This document shows positions 8,494-16,794 of a stretch of 64,000 bases of DNA, in pieces. Origin of the DNA: SZUA-309 sp965230005 (GTDB taxonomy: Bacteria > Pseudomonadota > Gammaproteobacteria > Pseudomonadales > Azotimanducaceae); contig OZ245934.1 in assembly GCA_965230005.1 (NCBI GenBank), positions 2,604,001 through 2,668,000 of the forward strand, given 5' to 3'. The translations under genes were made by a program, and so were the position numbers. Positions within the stretch are counted from its first letter, which is position 1. Each line of letters opens with the position of its first letter. Under the pieces are notes generated by a model. The model had not been told where the DNA came from. It made no database searches and saw only the letters and a program-made list of their open reading frames with translations.

Positions 8494-9855
8494 GTGCCTG
8501 CAGCGTCCATGGAAGAGCTCGTCGCCCTCTGCAAGCGGCGCGGTTTCATCTTTCAGTCCTCCGACATCTACGGCGGTCTCCAGGGCATGTACGACTACGG
8601 GCCCCTGGGTGTGGAGCTGAAGAACAACCTGAAAGCCGCCTGGTGGCGAGCCATGGTTTACGAGCGGGACGACGTCGAAGGGCTCGACGCAGCCATTCTC
8701 ACCAATCCGCTGACGCTGCGCTACTCAGGCCACGAGGCAACCTTTACGGATCCGCTCGTCGATTGCCGCAGCTGCAAGGCGCGGCACCGGGCCGATCATC
8801 TGGAAGAAGCCGTTTGCCCGAACTGCGGTTCAACAGATCTCACCGAACCGCGGCCCTTCAATCTCATGTTCAAAACCGCCGTCGGCCCCGTGGATGATGG
8901 ATCGAGCTTCGCCTACCTCCGGCCGGAAACGGCGCAGGCCATTTTTACGAACTTCAAGAACATCGTTGATTCGACCTCGCGCAAACTGCCTTTCGGAATC
9001 GCCCAGATCGGCAAGGCCTTCCGCAACGAAATCACACCGCGGAACTTCATCTTCCGGGTCCGGGAGTTCGAGCAGATGGAGCTCGAGTTCTTCGTCAAAC
9101 CCGGCGAAGACGAGGAATGGCACCAGAAGTGGGTGGAAGACCGGCTGGACTGGTGGGTAGATCAGGGGGTGGAGCGGAACGCGCTGCAGCTCTACAACGT
9201 GCCTGCTGACGAGCTCGCCCACTACTCGAAAGCGACCTTCGACGTCATGTACAAGTTCCCGCACGGCCTCGAGGAGCTCGAGGGTATTGCCAACCGCACG
9301 GACTTCGACCTCGGCTCGCACACAAAGGCACAGGACGAGTTCAAGGTGCGCTCGAAGGTCATGGAGAACAAGGACTCGAACAGCAAGCTCGCGATCCGCG
9401 ATCTCGAAGCCAACGAGTGGATCGTGCCTTACGTGATCGAGCCGTCGGCCGGTGTCGATCGCGGTGTGCTCGCGGTGCTGAACGAAGCCTACAAAGTGGA
9501 AGAAATCGAAGACGGCAAGACCCGGACCGTCCTCTCCTTCAAGCCGCATCTGGCACCGATCAAGGCCGCCGTGCTACCGCTGAAACGAAACCACGACGGC
9601 ATTGTCGCGAAGGCAAAAGAAATCAAGCGAAATCTTCAGGCACTGGGTCTCGGGCGCGTGCTCTATGAAGATACCGGCAACATCGGCAAAGGCTACCGGC
9701 GCCACGACGAGGTCGGCACGCCGATCTGCATCACCGTCGATTTCCAGACCGTGGAGGACGACGATACGGTCACTGTGCGCGACCGGGACACCATGGAGCA
9801 GAAACGGATCGCTGTCGCCGAGCTCGGCGACTACTTCAAAGAGGTGATCCGCTGA
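8494..9855 (+). CDS. glyQS: Glycyl-tRNA synthetase, single-chain dimeric type
   Basis: This 453-residue class II synthetase of the alpha2 type is the form known from archaea, eukaryotes and some bacteria, not the alpha2beta2 GlyQ/GlyS of most gammaproteobacteria. It has motif 1 around GPLGVELKNN, a zinc-ribbon-like insert (CRSCKARH and CPNCGST), motif 2 FRNEITPRNFIFRVREFEQME, and motif 3 near PSAGVDRGVLAVL. A C-terminal anticodon-binding domain begins around residue 355. The GTG start has GGAAA 7 nt upstream; an ATG 15 nt further in is an alternative. A possible -10 TATAGT lies at 8457-8462. The next gene starts on the A of its TGA stop. Confidence 0.94.
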   Translation: MPAASMEELVALCKRRGFIFQSSDIYGGLQGMYDYGPLGVELKNNLKAAWWRAMVYERDDVEGLDAAILTNPLTLRYSGHEATFTDPLVDCRSCKARHRADHLEEAVCPNCGSTDLTEPRPFNLMFKTAVGPVDDGSSFAYLRPETAQAIFTNFKNIVDSTSRKLPFGIAQIGKAFRNEITPRNFIFRVREFEQMELEFFVKPGEDEEWHQKWVEDRLDWWVDQGVERNALQLYNVPADELAHYSKATFDVMYKFPHGLEELEGIANRTDFDLGSHTKAQDEFKVRSKVMENKDSNSKLAIRDLEANEWIVPYVIEPSAGVDRGVLAVLNEAYKVEEIEDGKTRTVLSFKPHLAPIKAAVLPLKRNHDGIVAKAKEIKRNLQALGLGRVLYEDTGNIGKGYRRHDEVGTPICITVDFQTVEDDDTVTVRDRDTMEQKRIAVAELGDYFKEVIR

Positions 9856-10370
9856 TGACGCGCGCCGTCATCGCCACGGTCGCCGAAGACCGACCGGGCA
9901 TCGTCTCGGAGCTTTCGGCAATCGTTCATGAGCTCGGTCTCAACATCGAAGACAGCCGTATGACGGTGCTCGGCGGCGAGTTCGCGGTTTTGATGAGTGT
10001 TGCCGGAGCCGATCCTGCACTTGTAAGCCTCAAGAAGCGCCTGGACGAACAGACAACCGCAGGCGGCTTCGCCTTTCTGTTCAGAGTCACCGGTGACAGC
10101 GGACCTGGTCGTGAGTTTTACATCGTTACGGTTGAGACCATGGATCATCCAGGCATCGTCAGTAGTGTTACCGGATTCTTCAGTGGCCGGGACATTAACA
10201 TTCGCGAACTATCCACGACCCGAGAACGAGCACCACATACAGGCACTCCCGTTTTCAACCTTACAATGGAGATCGAAGTCAGCGACGAGCAATCGATCGG
10301 ACCACTTCGCGAAGCTTTTCTCGATTTCTGCGCGGACGCCGACCTAGTTGGCGAATTCCTTGCGCCATAA
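9855..10370 (+). CDS. gcvR: GcvR-type tandem ACT-domain regulator
   Basis: This 171-residue protein consists of two ACT domains (about residues 3-80 and 88-165). Both open with the ligand-binding turn DRPGIVSELSAIV and DHPGIVSSVTGFF. This is the layout of GcvR, which represses the glycine cleavage genes through GcvA when glycine is scarce. There is no helix-turn-helix, as expected. It overlaps the glycyl-tRNA synthetase stop by one nucleotide (TGATG), so translation is coupled and both genes should respond to one signal. The family is also found next to thiol peroxidase genes with looser annotation, so regulation of glycine cleavage is a family inference. Confidence 0.78.
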   Translation: MTRAVIATVAEDRPGIVSELSAIVHELGLNIEDSRMTVLGGEFAVLMSVAGADPALVSLKKRLDEQTTAGGFAFLFRVTGDSGPGREFYIVTVETMDHPGIVSSVTGFFSGRDINIRELSTTRERAPHTGTPVFNLTMEIEVSDEQSIGPLREAFLDFCADADLVGEFLAP

Positions 10371-10443
10371 GCAGTGGCGGCCTCCTCATGAAACACTCAC
10401 CGCCTGGATGCATTTCGCCCATGGCGAGCCTAACTAGAAAGCC

Positions 10444-11406
10444 ATGCCAATAACCCCAAGCAGAGTCCTGGTTGCGGGTGCTGGCGGCATGGTTGGTGCT
10501 GCTTGCTGCAGAGCCCTGCAGGACGCCGGGTTATCGTTCCAACCAGTTACCCGAGCCGACGCTGACCTTCTCGACCGTAGCGCGGTCGATGCGCTCCTGG
10601 CCAACAGCGACTGCGACTACCTGCTCATCGCAGCTGCGCGGGTAGGCGGCATCCACGCAAACGATCAATACCCGGCGGACTTCATCTATGAGAATCTGGT
10701 ACTAGAGACAAATCTGATCGACAGCGCATTCCAGCACGGCATTCGCAACGCGCTGTTCCTTGGCAGTTCCTGCATCTATCCTCGGGACATCGCGCAGCCA
10801 ATGGCGGAAGCCGCCCTGTTGACGGCTCCCCTCGAGTTAACGAACGAACCTTATGCGGTCGCCAAGATCGCCGGGATCAAGCTCTGTGAGTCTTACAATC
10901 GGCAACACGGCACAGACTACCGGTCGCTCATGCCCACCAACCTCTACGGTCCCGGCGACAGTTTCCATCCCGAAAGGTCCCACGTCGTACCCGCACTACT
11001 TAGACGGTTCCACGAGGCAAAAGTCTCAGGTGCTAGTGAAGTTGTCGTGTGGGGCTCCGGCAATCCAAGGCGAGAGTTCCTGCACGTAGACGACCTGGCG
11101 GCGGCAGCCGTTCATATCATCAGGACAACTGAGCAGGCTTACTGGTCTGTTGCCGAACCACGCTGTTCCCATATCAACATCGGGACCGGCACCGACCTGA
11201 CCATTGCAGACCTCGCAGAAACTCTGCGAGAGGTCGTCGACCTTCAGGCCGAGGTGGTTTTTGACTCATCGAAACCAGATGGCACGCCACGTAAGCTCCT
11301 GGACATCACCCGCATTAAGTCCTTGGGCTGGCAACCGCAGCGTCCGCTGAAGGAGGGCCTTGCTGATACTTATCGCTGGTTTCAAGAACAGCTCAGCGCC
11401 ACTTAG
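10444..11406 (+). CDS. fcl: GDP-L-fucose synthase
   Basis: This 320-residue extended SDR has VAGAGGMVGAACCRAL as its NADPH-binding turn, SSCIYPRDIAQPM for the catalytic serine region and YAVAKIAGIKLCESY for the Tyr/Lys pair. NLYGPGDSFHPERSHVVPAL is diagnostic for GDP-4-keto-6-deoxymannose 3,5-epimerase/4-reductase. The enzyme converts the Gmd product to GDP-L-fucose. The matching E. coli-like Gmd lies 5.4 kb downstream on the other strand. The gene is the first member of the lower-GC polysaccharide region and ends convergently with the UDP-sulfoquinovose synthase gene, overlapping it by 14 bp. Length is normal for the family. Confidence 0.92.
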   Translation: MPITPSRVLVAGAGGMVGAACCRALQDAGLSFQPVTRADADLLDRSAVDALLANSDCDYLLIAAARVGGIHANDQYPADFIYENLVLETNLIDSAFQHGIRNALFLGSSCIYPRDIAQPMAEAALLTAPLELTNEPYAVAKIAGIKLCESYNRQHGTDYRSLMPTNLYGPGDSFHPERSHVVPALLRRFHEAKVSGASEVVVWGSGNPRREFLHVDDLAAAAVHIIRTTEQAYWSVAEPRCSHINIGTGTDLTIADLAETLREVVDLQAEVVFDSSKPDGTPRKLLDITRIKSLGWQPQRPLKEGLADTYRWFQEQLSAT

Positions 11407-12553
11407 ACTCACAGGGAATCTTGCTGGTATCGCACCTGGCCGCGTACTTCTTCGCGATTTCAGTAACTTCAGTCATCAAACCTGCCTCGAGGGTGATCGG
11501 GTCCAGACCCAGGCCCAGGAAACGCTCATTGATCACGTGCAGCTCATTCTCATCGGCTTCCTGGCGGGGATTTTCGATGAAGCTGATATCCGTGCCCGTT
11601 AGTTCCGAAATCATCTTCGCCAGATCGCGTATGCGGTGGGTTTCGGTCATCTGATTCAGGATATTCACCCGCTCTCCCGTCTGCGGAGGGTTCTCAACGG
11701 CAAGCTCAATACACCGGGCGGTATCCTGAATGTGGATAAACGCACGCGTCTGACCACCAGTACCATGGACGGTGAGGGGATAACCTATGGCAGCCTGCAT
11801 CAGGAAACGGTTCAGCACAGTGCCGTAATCACCGTCATAGTCGAAGCGATTGATCAATCTCTCATCGCGACGCGTCTGATCAGTCTGCGTTCCCCAGACG
11901 ATTCCCTGATGCAGGTCGGTGATTCGGAGCTGATCGTTCTTGTTGTAGTAGAAGAAGAACAGCGCATCCTGAGTTTTCGTCATGTGATAGATCGAGCCTG
12001 GATTGGCCGGGTAGAGAATCGCCTGGTCGACGAGGCCCTCCGGTGTCTCGACCTTAACGTTTAGATAACCCTCAGGGATTTTCATGCCCGCTGTGCCATA
12101 GCCGTACACGCCCATGGTTCCCAGATGGATCAGATGGGCATCAACACCGCTCTCTACGATGGCCGCCAGCACATCGTTGGTCGCGTTCAGGTTGTTGTTC
12201 ACCGTGTAGCGTTTGTGCCAGGAGGACTTCATCGAGTAAGGCGCTGCCCGCTGCTCGGCGAAATGCACAATTGTGTCGGGAGACTCATCCTTCAATAACG
12301 TGAGCAGGCGATCGTAGTCCTGACCCAGAGTCAGGTTAATGGCTTTGATTTCCTTACCTGTCAGTTCCTTCCAAGCAGAAAGGCGCACAGACAGCGGTTG
12401 GATAGGAGTGAGCGACTGGACCTCGAGTTCTACATCGATCTTCCGGCGGGAGAGATTGTCCACGATGGTGACGTCGTGACCAGCATCTGAAAGGTGGAGA
12501 CTCGTGGGCCAGCCACAAAAACCATCGCCGCCTAAAACAAGAATCTTCGCCAT
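11393..12553 (-). CDS. sqdB: UDP-sulfoquinovose synthase (SQD1/SqdB family)
   Basis: This 386-residue extended SDR matches SQD1 point by point: LVLGGDGFCGWPTSLHL at the N-terminus, IVHFAEQRAAPYSM, LGTMGVYGYG (Thr of the active site), IYHMTKTQDA (the Tyr-His and Lys pair), ITDLHQGIVWGTQTDQT, and RFDYDGDYGTVLNRF with YPLTVHGTGGQTRAFIHIQD. The enzyme makes UDP-sulfoquinovose from UDP-glucose and sulfite. In plants and phototrophs this feeds sulfolipid; archaeal N-glycans also use it. Here no recognisable sulfolipid synthase is adjacent and the context is polysaccharide, so a sulfonated surface sugar is likely. Its ATG lies 156 bp downstream of the OmpA-like gene on the same strand. Confidence 0.9.
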   Translation of the reverse strand: MAKILVLGGDGFCGWPTSLHLSDAGHDVTIVDNLSRRKIDVELEVQSLTPIQPLSVRLSAWKELTGKEIKAINLTLGQDYDRLLTLLKDESPDTIVHFAEQRAAPYSMKSSWHKRYTVNNNLNATNDVLAAIVESGVDAHLIHLGTMGVYGYGTAGMKIPEGYLNVKVETPEGLVDQAILYPANPGSIYHMTKTQDALFFFYYNKNDQLRITDLHQGIVWGTQTDQTRRDERLINRFDYDGDYGTVLNRFLMQAAIGYPLTVHGTGGQTRAFIHIQDTARCIELAVENPPQTGERVNILNQMTETHRIRDLAKMISELTGTDISFIENPRQEADENELHVINERFLGLGLDPITLEAGLMTEVTEIAKKYAARCDTSKIPCESKWR

Positions 12554-12709
12554 ATTGGGCCTCGGGGAATATTTCCTTATTTTTCAGTTGCTTACTGGAC
12601 AAACCAGACGAGTTAAGCTGGCGCCCTGGCAAGTTGGCGCCACTGTACGGAAACATTCAGACCACGGCCAGCCCGCAGAAGCCAGCAAGCGGTCTTCGAG
12701 GGACGATTT

Positions 12710-13375
12710 TCAGTCCACAGTGAGCGGTTTCAGTACCAACTCGACTCTGCGGTTGAGCTGCCTGCCATCGGGACTCGCGTTGTCTGCTACCGGATAATGC
12801 GGGCCAAATCCCTGCGTAAACAGGCGTTCTGCCTCAATTCCTTGTGCTGCAAGGTAGTCAGAAACGCTCCCGGCACGGCGGTAAGAAAGATCCATGTTGT
12901 AGTCAACGCTACCGGTGCTGTCTGTATGACCGTTAATGTCGATAAGTGTCTTGTCAAATTCTTCCAGCACAAGACTGACGGAATTCAGCACCGGGTAAAA
13001 GTTGGAGCGGACATCGGCCTGATTGACATCGAAGGTGACATTTCCAGGCATGTTCAGCACGATATCGTCTCCAAGGCGAGTGACGCTAACACCTGTTGCT
13101 TCGAGCTCCTCCCTGAGCTTCCGTTCCTGAGCATCCATGTATGCGCCTACTGCAGTTCCAGCCAGGGCCCCGACACCTGCACCGATTAGCGCATTCTTAC
13201 GACGCTCGTCCGCGTCGTCTCCAGTAAGCACGCCAACCACCGCCCCGGCAGCAGCGCCAATCGCCGCCCCTTTCGCGGCATTAGAGGCTTGCTCCTCGCC
13301 GGTGTACGGGTTCGTTGTGCATCCTGTGGTCAGGGTCACCCCCACAATCAGAACAGAACGCAGTAAACTAGCCAT
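12710..13375 (-). CDS. OmpA-family lipoprotein with glycine zipper
   Basis: This 221-residue envelope protein has a lipoprotein signal (RSVLIVGVTLTTGC, lipobox TTGC with Cys about residue 19). A glycine-zipper segment follows (AAKGAAIGAAAGAVVGVLTG and NALIGAGVGALAGTAVGAYM), then a C-terminal OmpA-like peptidoglycan-binding domain. That domain holds INGHTDSTGSVDYNMDLSYRRA and ends NRRVELVLKP. It probably anchors the outer membrane to peptidoglycan, as YiaD/Pal-like proteins do. The start is the ATG directly before ASLLRS, with GGAG 8 nt upstream; an upstream in-frame codon at 13450 would spoil the signal peptide. It is divergent from the glycosyltransferase at 13478. Confidence 0.9.
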   Translation of the reverse strand: MASLLRSVLIVGVTLTTGCTTNPYTGEEQASNAAKGAAIGAAAGAVVGVLTGDDADERRKNALIGAGVGALAGTAVGAYMDAQERKLREELEATGVSVTRLGDDIVLNMPGNVTFDVNQADVRSNFYPVLNSVSLVLEEFDKTLIDINGHTDSTGSVDYNMDLSYRRAGSVSDYLAAQGIEAERLFTQGFGPHYPVADNASPDGRQLNRRVELVLKPLTVD

Positions 13376-13477
13376 CTCAAATGCTCCAGGATTGCTCGAT
13401 GGGCAAATTATGCCGCGCCGCTGTGCCGACTTCCTGAACCAACTTCTCAACCAATTCGCAATGTCGCAGAAAATAAA

Positions 13478-14446
13478 GTGCTAATCAGCATCGTCATCCG
13501 GACTCTGAACGAAGAAGAGTATCTGGGGGAACTCCTGGAGGGCATCGAGCGCCAGGTTTTGCCCGAGGGCGTGCAGAGGGAAACCGTGTTGATCGATTCG
13601 GGCTCTACGGATTCGACCCTTGCGATTGCTGGCAGGCATGGGTGCCGTATAACTCACATTGCAAAGGAGGAGTTTTCCTTCGGCCGCTCCCTAAATATGG
13701 GCTGCGACTTCTCGGATGGCGAGATTCTGGTTTTCATAAGCGGTCACTGCGTGCCTAGAGATGAAAACTGGCTCAGCCGATTAGTTAAGCCACTGATGGA
13801 CGGAGTCTGCGTATACAGCTACGGACGCCAGCATGGTTGGGGACCGACTAAGTTCTCGGAGAGCCGGGTCTTTCTGAAATACTACTCCACAAAAAGCTTG
13901 CTCCCGCAAAGCGGCTTCTTTGCCAATAATGCAAACGCGGCACTGCTCAGAACAACCTGGGAGCGCTTCGGATTTGACGAGAATCTGACCGGCTTGGAAG
14001 ACATGCACCTTGCCAAGCGGCTAGTGAGCAACGGAGATAAGATCGGCTACGTCGCCGAGGCCGGTGTGTTTCACATTCACGATGAGACCTGGAAACAAGT
14101 GCTGAACCGCTACGAAAGGGAAGCCGCCGCGCTGACAGAGATCATGCCGGAGTCGGGGCTGAGCTTCTTCGACTTCATAGAGTGTACGTTCCGGAGTATC
14201 GCCAAGGATTGCTACGCCGCCAGTCGCCAATCGGTTCTTCTGGAAAACCTGAAAGACATTTTAGTTTTCAGGACCCTGCAGTACTGGGGCTCGTACCGGG
14301 GTACGCGCTTTGCCCGCATGGTCGCCGCTATGCGCCGGAAGACATATTTCCATCCGGATAAACACTTCGAAAAACAGGATTTCCAGCCCTATGAGAGTCA
14401 TCGCACTGCTGCCCATGAAAGCCCACAGCAGTCGCGTACCGGATAA
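13478..14446 (+). CDS. Family 2 glycosyltransferase
   Basis: This 322-residue GT-A glycosyltransferase starts LISIVIRTLNEEEYLGELL, with the nucleotide-binding Asp in VLIDSGSTDSTL. The metal-binding DxD position is replaced by SGHCVPRDENWL. The acceptor-side EDMHLAKRLV motif near residue 173 is a typical ED box. The C-terminal 100 residues contain an amphipathic helix and basic patches consistent with membrane association, but no clear transmembrane helix. GTG is the start. It opens a plus-strand run of four overlapping genes with the CMP-sugar synthetase (56-bp overlap), the 2-hydroxyacid dehydrogenase and an SDR. The sugar it transfers is unknown. Confidence 0.87.
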   Translation: MLISIVIRTLNEEEYLGELLEGIERQVLPEGVQRETVLIDSGSTDSTLAIAGRHGCRITHIAKEEFSFGRSLNMGCDFSDGEILVFISGHCVPRDENWLSRLVKPLMDGVCVYSYGRQHGWGPTKFSESRVFLKYYSTKSLLPQSGFFANNANAALLRTTWERFGFDENLTGLEDMHLAKRLVSNGDKIGYVAEAGVFHIHDETWKQVLNRYEREAAALTEIMPESGLSFFDFIECTFRSIAKDCYAASRQSVLLENLKDILVFRTLQYWGSYRGTRFARMVAAMRRKTYFHPDKHFEKQDFQPYESHRTAAHESPQQSRTG

Positions 14447-15065
14447 AAACTTCAAGGAGATCGCCGGTAAACCCCTCTTTCGCTGGATCCTTGACGCACT
14501 GCTCGCAACAGAGTTTATCGATCAGGTGGTCATCAACACCGACGCCCGGGATCGACTGGAGGCTCTGTCCATCTCAACCTTCGGCGACCGCGTGCTGTTG
14601 CGGGATCGACGGCCGGAACTGTGTGGTGATGAAGTGAGCATGAATCGGATCATCGAAGATGACCTCGCCCGTGTACCAGCAGATGTCTATCTGATGACGC
14701 ACACCACCAATCCCGCCATCAGCGCCAGTACGCTGGAAGCCTCGTTTAAGACGTTCAAAACTGAACTGGCAGCAGGCCGCGCAGACTCGCTGTTCTCGGT
14801 CAATCGATTTCAGACACGCTTCTATCGACAGGACGGCAGGCCCATCAATCATGACCCGGACAATCTGATTCCGACTCAGGATCTTGAGCCGTGGTTCGAG
14901 GAGAACTCCTGTTTCTATCTCTTCACGCGGGAGAGTTTTGCACTCACCAACGCGCGAATTGGCAGAAATCCCCTACTATTCGAAACTCCTCCAATGGAAT
15001 CAGTCGACATAGATGAGCCCGCCGACTGGGAGATGGCTGAACTCCTCCTTGAGAAGCTCTCATGA
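14391..15065 (+). CDS. CMP-sugar synthetase-like cytidylyltransferase (NeuA/KdsB family)
   Basis: This 224-residue enzyme belongs to the acylneuraminate/Kdo cytidylyltransferase family. The N-terminal loop is ALLPMKAHSSRVPDKNFKEI, followed by GKPLFRWILDALL and VVINTDA. The acceptor-side motif LMTHTTNPAISASTLE has Thr-Asn-Pro, like the T-S/N-P of the family, and ESVDIDEPADWEMAE at the end carries the metal-binding DID(E)P. It should activate a 2-keto acid sugar or related acid with CTP. No NeuB- or NeuC-like gene is in the window, so the substrate is unclear. The ATG lies inside the preceding glycosyltransferase gene, and its stop overlaps the next start by ATGA. Confidence 0.83.
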   Translation: MRVIALLPMKAHSSRVPDKNFKEIAGKPLFRWILDALLATEFIDQVVINTDARDRLEALSISTFGDRVLLRDRRPELCGDEVSMNRIIEDDLARVPADVYLMTHTTNPAISASTLEASFKTFKTELAAGRADSLFSVNRFQTRFYRQDGRPINHDPDNLIPTQDLEPWFEENSCFYLFTRESFALTNARIGRNPLLFETPPMESVDIDEPADWEMAELLLEKLS

Positions 15066-15994
15066 AGATCCTGGTCACGTGTCCGCCCATGCTGCTGCAG
15101 ATGAACCGTCTGCAATCCCATTTTCAGGACCGCGGTTGGTCCGCGACTACGCCAGAATTTGCGCAGACGCTGAGCGTTGAAGAGCTATGCAGGCTGGTAC
15201 CCGATCATGATGGCTGGATCATCGGGGATGATCCGGCGGTGTCGGCAGTGGTTGAGGCCGGGCGGGCGGGACAATTGAAAGCGGCCGTTAAGTGGGGAGC
15301 GGGGACGGACAATGTCCAGTTCGAGGCTTTCGAACGGGCCGGAATACCTGTGACAAACACCCCAGGCATGTTCGGCCATGAAGTGGCGGACGTCGCTCTG
15401 GGCTACCTGATCGGTCTCGCCCGCCACACATTTGAGATTCATCAGGGCATTCTCGCAGGAGGCTGGCCAAAACCAACAGGGACATCCCTTAAGGAAAAGC
15501 GCGTCGCGCTTGTGGGCTACGGTGATATTGGCCGCCAGTTAACCCATCGTCTCCTGGCCTGCGGTATGTACATCAATCTTTATGACCCCTTCGTTGCGCC
15601 GGATGCCTTAGCTGACTCCAAACGCATGGCCCTTAGAGCCTGGCCCGAGGGCCTTGGCGAGTGTGACTTTCTTTGCTTCACATGCGCCCTAACGGAAGCG
15701 AATCGACACATGTTGGGCAAGTCTGCGCTAGCTTCGGCGAAGGAAGGCTTGCGTATCGTCAACGTGGCACGTGGAGGCCTGATAGACGAGGTCGCTCTGC
15801 TCGAAGCGCAGCAGCGAGGAACCGTCGCGGCTGTCGCGCTGGATGTCTTCGAGGAGGAGCCGTTGACTGGGGACAATCCACTCCGCAACTTCCCGCAGAA
15901 CGTATTCGGCTCGCACAACTCATCAAACACACTTGAAGCGGTCCTCCGTACAAGCGAAAACGCAATCGCACGACTTGGTGAGTTTCTACATTGA
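15062..15994 (+). CDS. D-isomer-specific 2-hydroxyacid dehydrogenase
   Basis: This 310-residue protein has the two-lobed fold of phosphoglycerate and D-lactate dehydrogenases. The NAD site is LVGYGDIGRQLTHRL near residue 147, the substrate arginine is in NVARGGLIDEVALL, a glutamate follows in DVFEEEPL, and the catalytic histidine is in VFGSHNSSNT. The family reduces 2-keto acids or oxidises D-2-hydroxy acids. It is sandwiched by overlapping coding regions (ATGA before it, ATTGA after it) between a cytidylyltransferase and an SDR. It therefore most likely acts on a precursor or side chain of the CMP-activated acid rather than in serine synthesis. Confidence 0.88.
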   Translation: MKILVTCPPMLLQMNRLQSHFQDRGWSATTPEFAQTLSVEELCRLVPDHDGWIIGDDPAVSAVVEAGRAGQLKAAVKWGAGTDNVQFEAFERAGIPVTNTPGMFGHEVADVALGYLIGLARHTFEIHQGILAGGWPKPTGTSLKEKRVALVGYGDIGRQLTHRLLACGMYINLYDPFVAPDALADSKRMALRAWPEGLGECDFLCFTCALTEANRHMLGKSALASAKEGLRIVNVARGGLIDEVALLEAQQRGTVAAVALDVFEEEPLTGDNPLRNFPQNVFGSHNSSNTLEAVLRTSENAIARLGEFLH

Positions 15995-16725
15995 CAAAAT
16001 GCGTCGTGGTGACTGGGCATCTGGGCGGGCTGGGCAGCGCCCTCATCGCGACTTTCGACGCAGCGAACTACACAGTCATCGGCCTGGATCGACAGCAGGA
16101 CAAATCGCTGACCATCCCGCAGCTTTCAGTGGAGCTGACCAAGCTGATAGAACCAGCCTACGAGGCGGAACTTAGAGAAACGATCCTTGACACTATTGGC
16201 TCTAACTCTCTTTGCGCGCTGATCAACAACGCAGCAGTGCAACACATCGGATCGGCACTACAAACAGAGGCTACCAGATATCTCGAATCGTTTACCGTGA
16301 ATGCCCTCGCCCCGCTGCTCCTGACCCGCATGCTCATGGATGCTCTTGAAGCATCCAGAGGCACAGTGGTCAACGTTGGCAGCATTCATTCCCAACTGAC
16401 GAAGCCGGAGTTTTCTCCCTATTCTATTTCGAAGGCCGCGCTAGCTGGCGTGCACCGTGCTCTTTCCTTAGAGCTCGGCGGCAGGGTCCGCATGGTCGAG
16501 CTACGTCCTGCTGCAATCGCGACACAGATGCTCGAGGCTGGTTTCGCAGCGCAGCCGGAAGCCAGGCTGCAACTAGATCAGTGTCATCCAACAGGATCGA
16601 TCGGAACTCCAGATGAGATTTCGCAGATCATTCTGGATGTGGTGGAGTCGAATTCGCCGTTTTTAAGCGGCGCCACCATCAACGTCGATGGCGGGATTCT
16701 ACATAGACTTCACGACCCGGCTTAA
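15991..16725 (+). CDS. Short-chain dehydrogenase in the CMP-sugar cassette
   Basis: This 244-residue classical SDR has VVTGHLGGLGSAL as its cofactor loop (a TGxxxGxG variant with Leu in place of Ile), INNAAVQHIG, NVGSIHSQ for the serine and YSISKAAL for the Tyr/Lys pair. It ends TINVDGG. The TTG start overlaps the stop of the dehydrogenase gene. It is the last gene of the four-gene plus-strand unit and ends 70 bp before the convergent gmd gene. It may reduce a keto group on the sugar acid that the cytidylyltransferase activates, but this rests on position only. Confidence 0.86.
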   Translation: MTKCVVVTGHLGGLGSALIATFDAANYTVIGLDRQQDKSLTIPQLSVELTKLIEPAYEAELRETILDTIGSNSLCALINNAAVQHIGSALQTEATRYLESFTVNALAPLLLTRMLMDALEASRGTVVNVGSIHSQLTKPEFSPYSISKAALAGVHRALSLELGGRVRMVELRPAAIATQMLEAGFAAQPEARLQLDQCHPTGSIGTPDEISQIILDVVESNSPFLSGATINVDGGILHRLHDPA

Positions 16726-16794
16726 CAGCTGCCCGAACGGAAAACGAGCAACGTCAAGAAGCCAGGCGCGCGCGAAACAGGAAGACCGGAAAGG

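Noticed and set aside
12619..12642. Two TGGCGCC copies 16 nt apart downstream of the OmpA-like gene, first seen as a terminator or operator.
   Set aside because: There is no T-run on either strand. The palindromic 7-mer is expected in GC-rich DNA.
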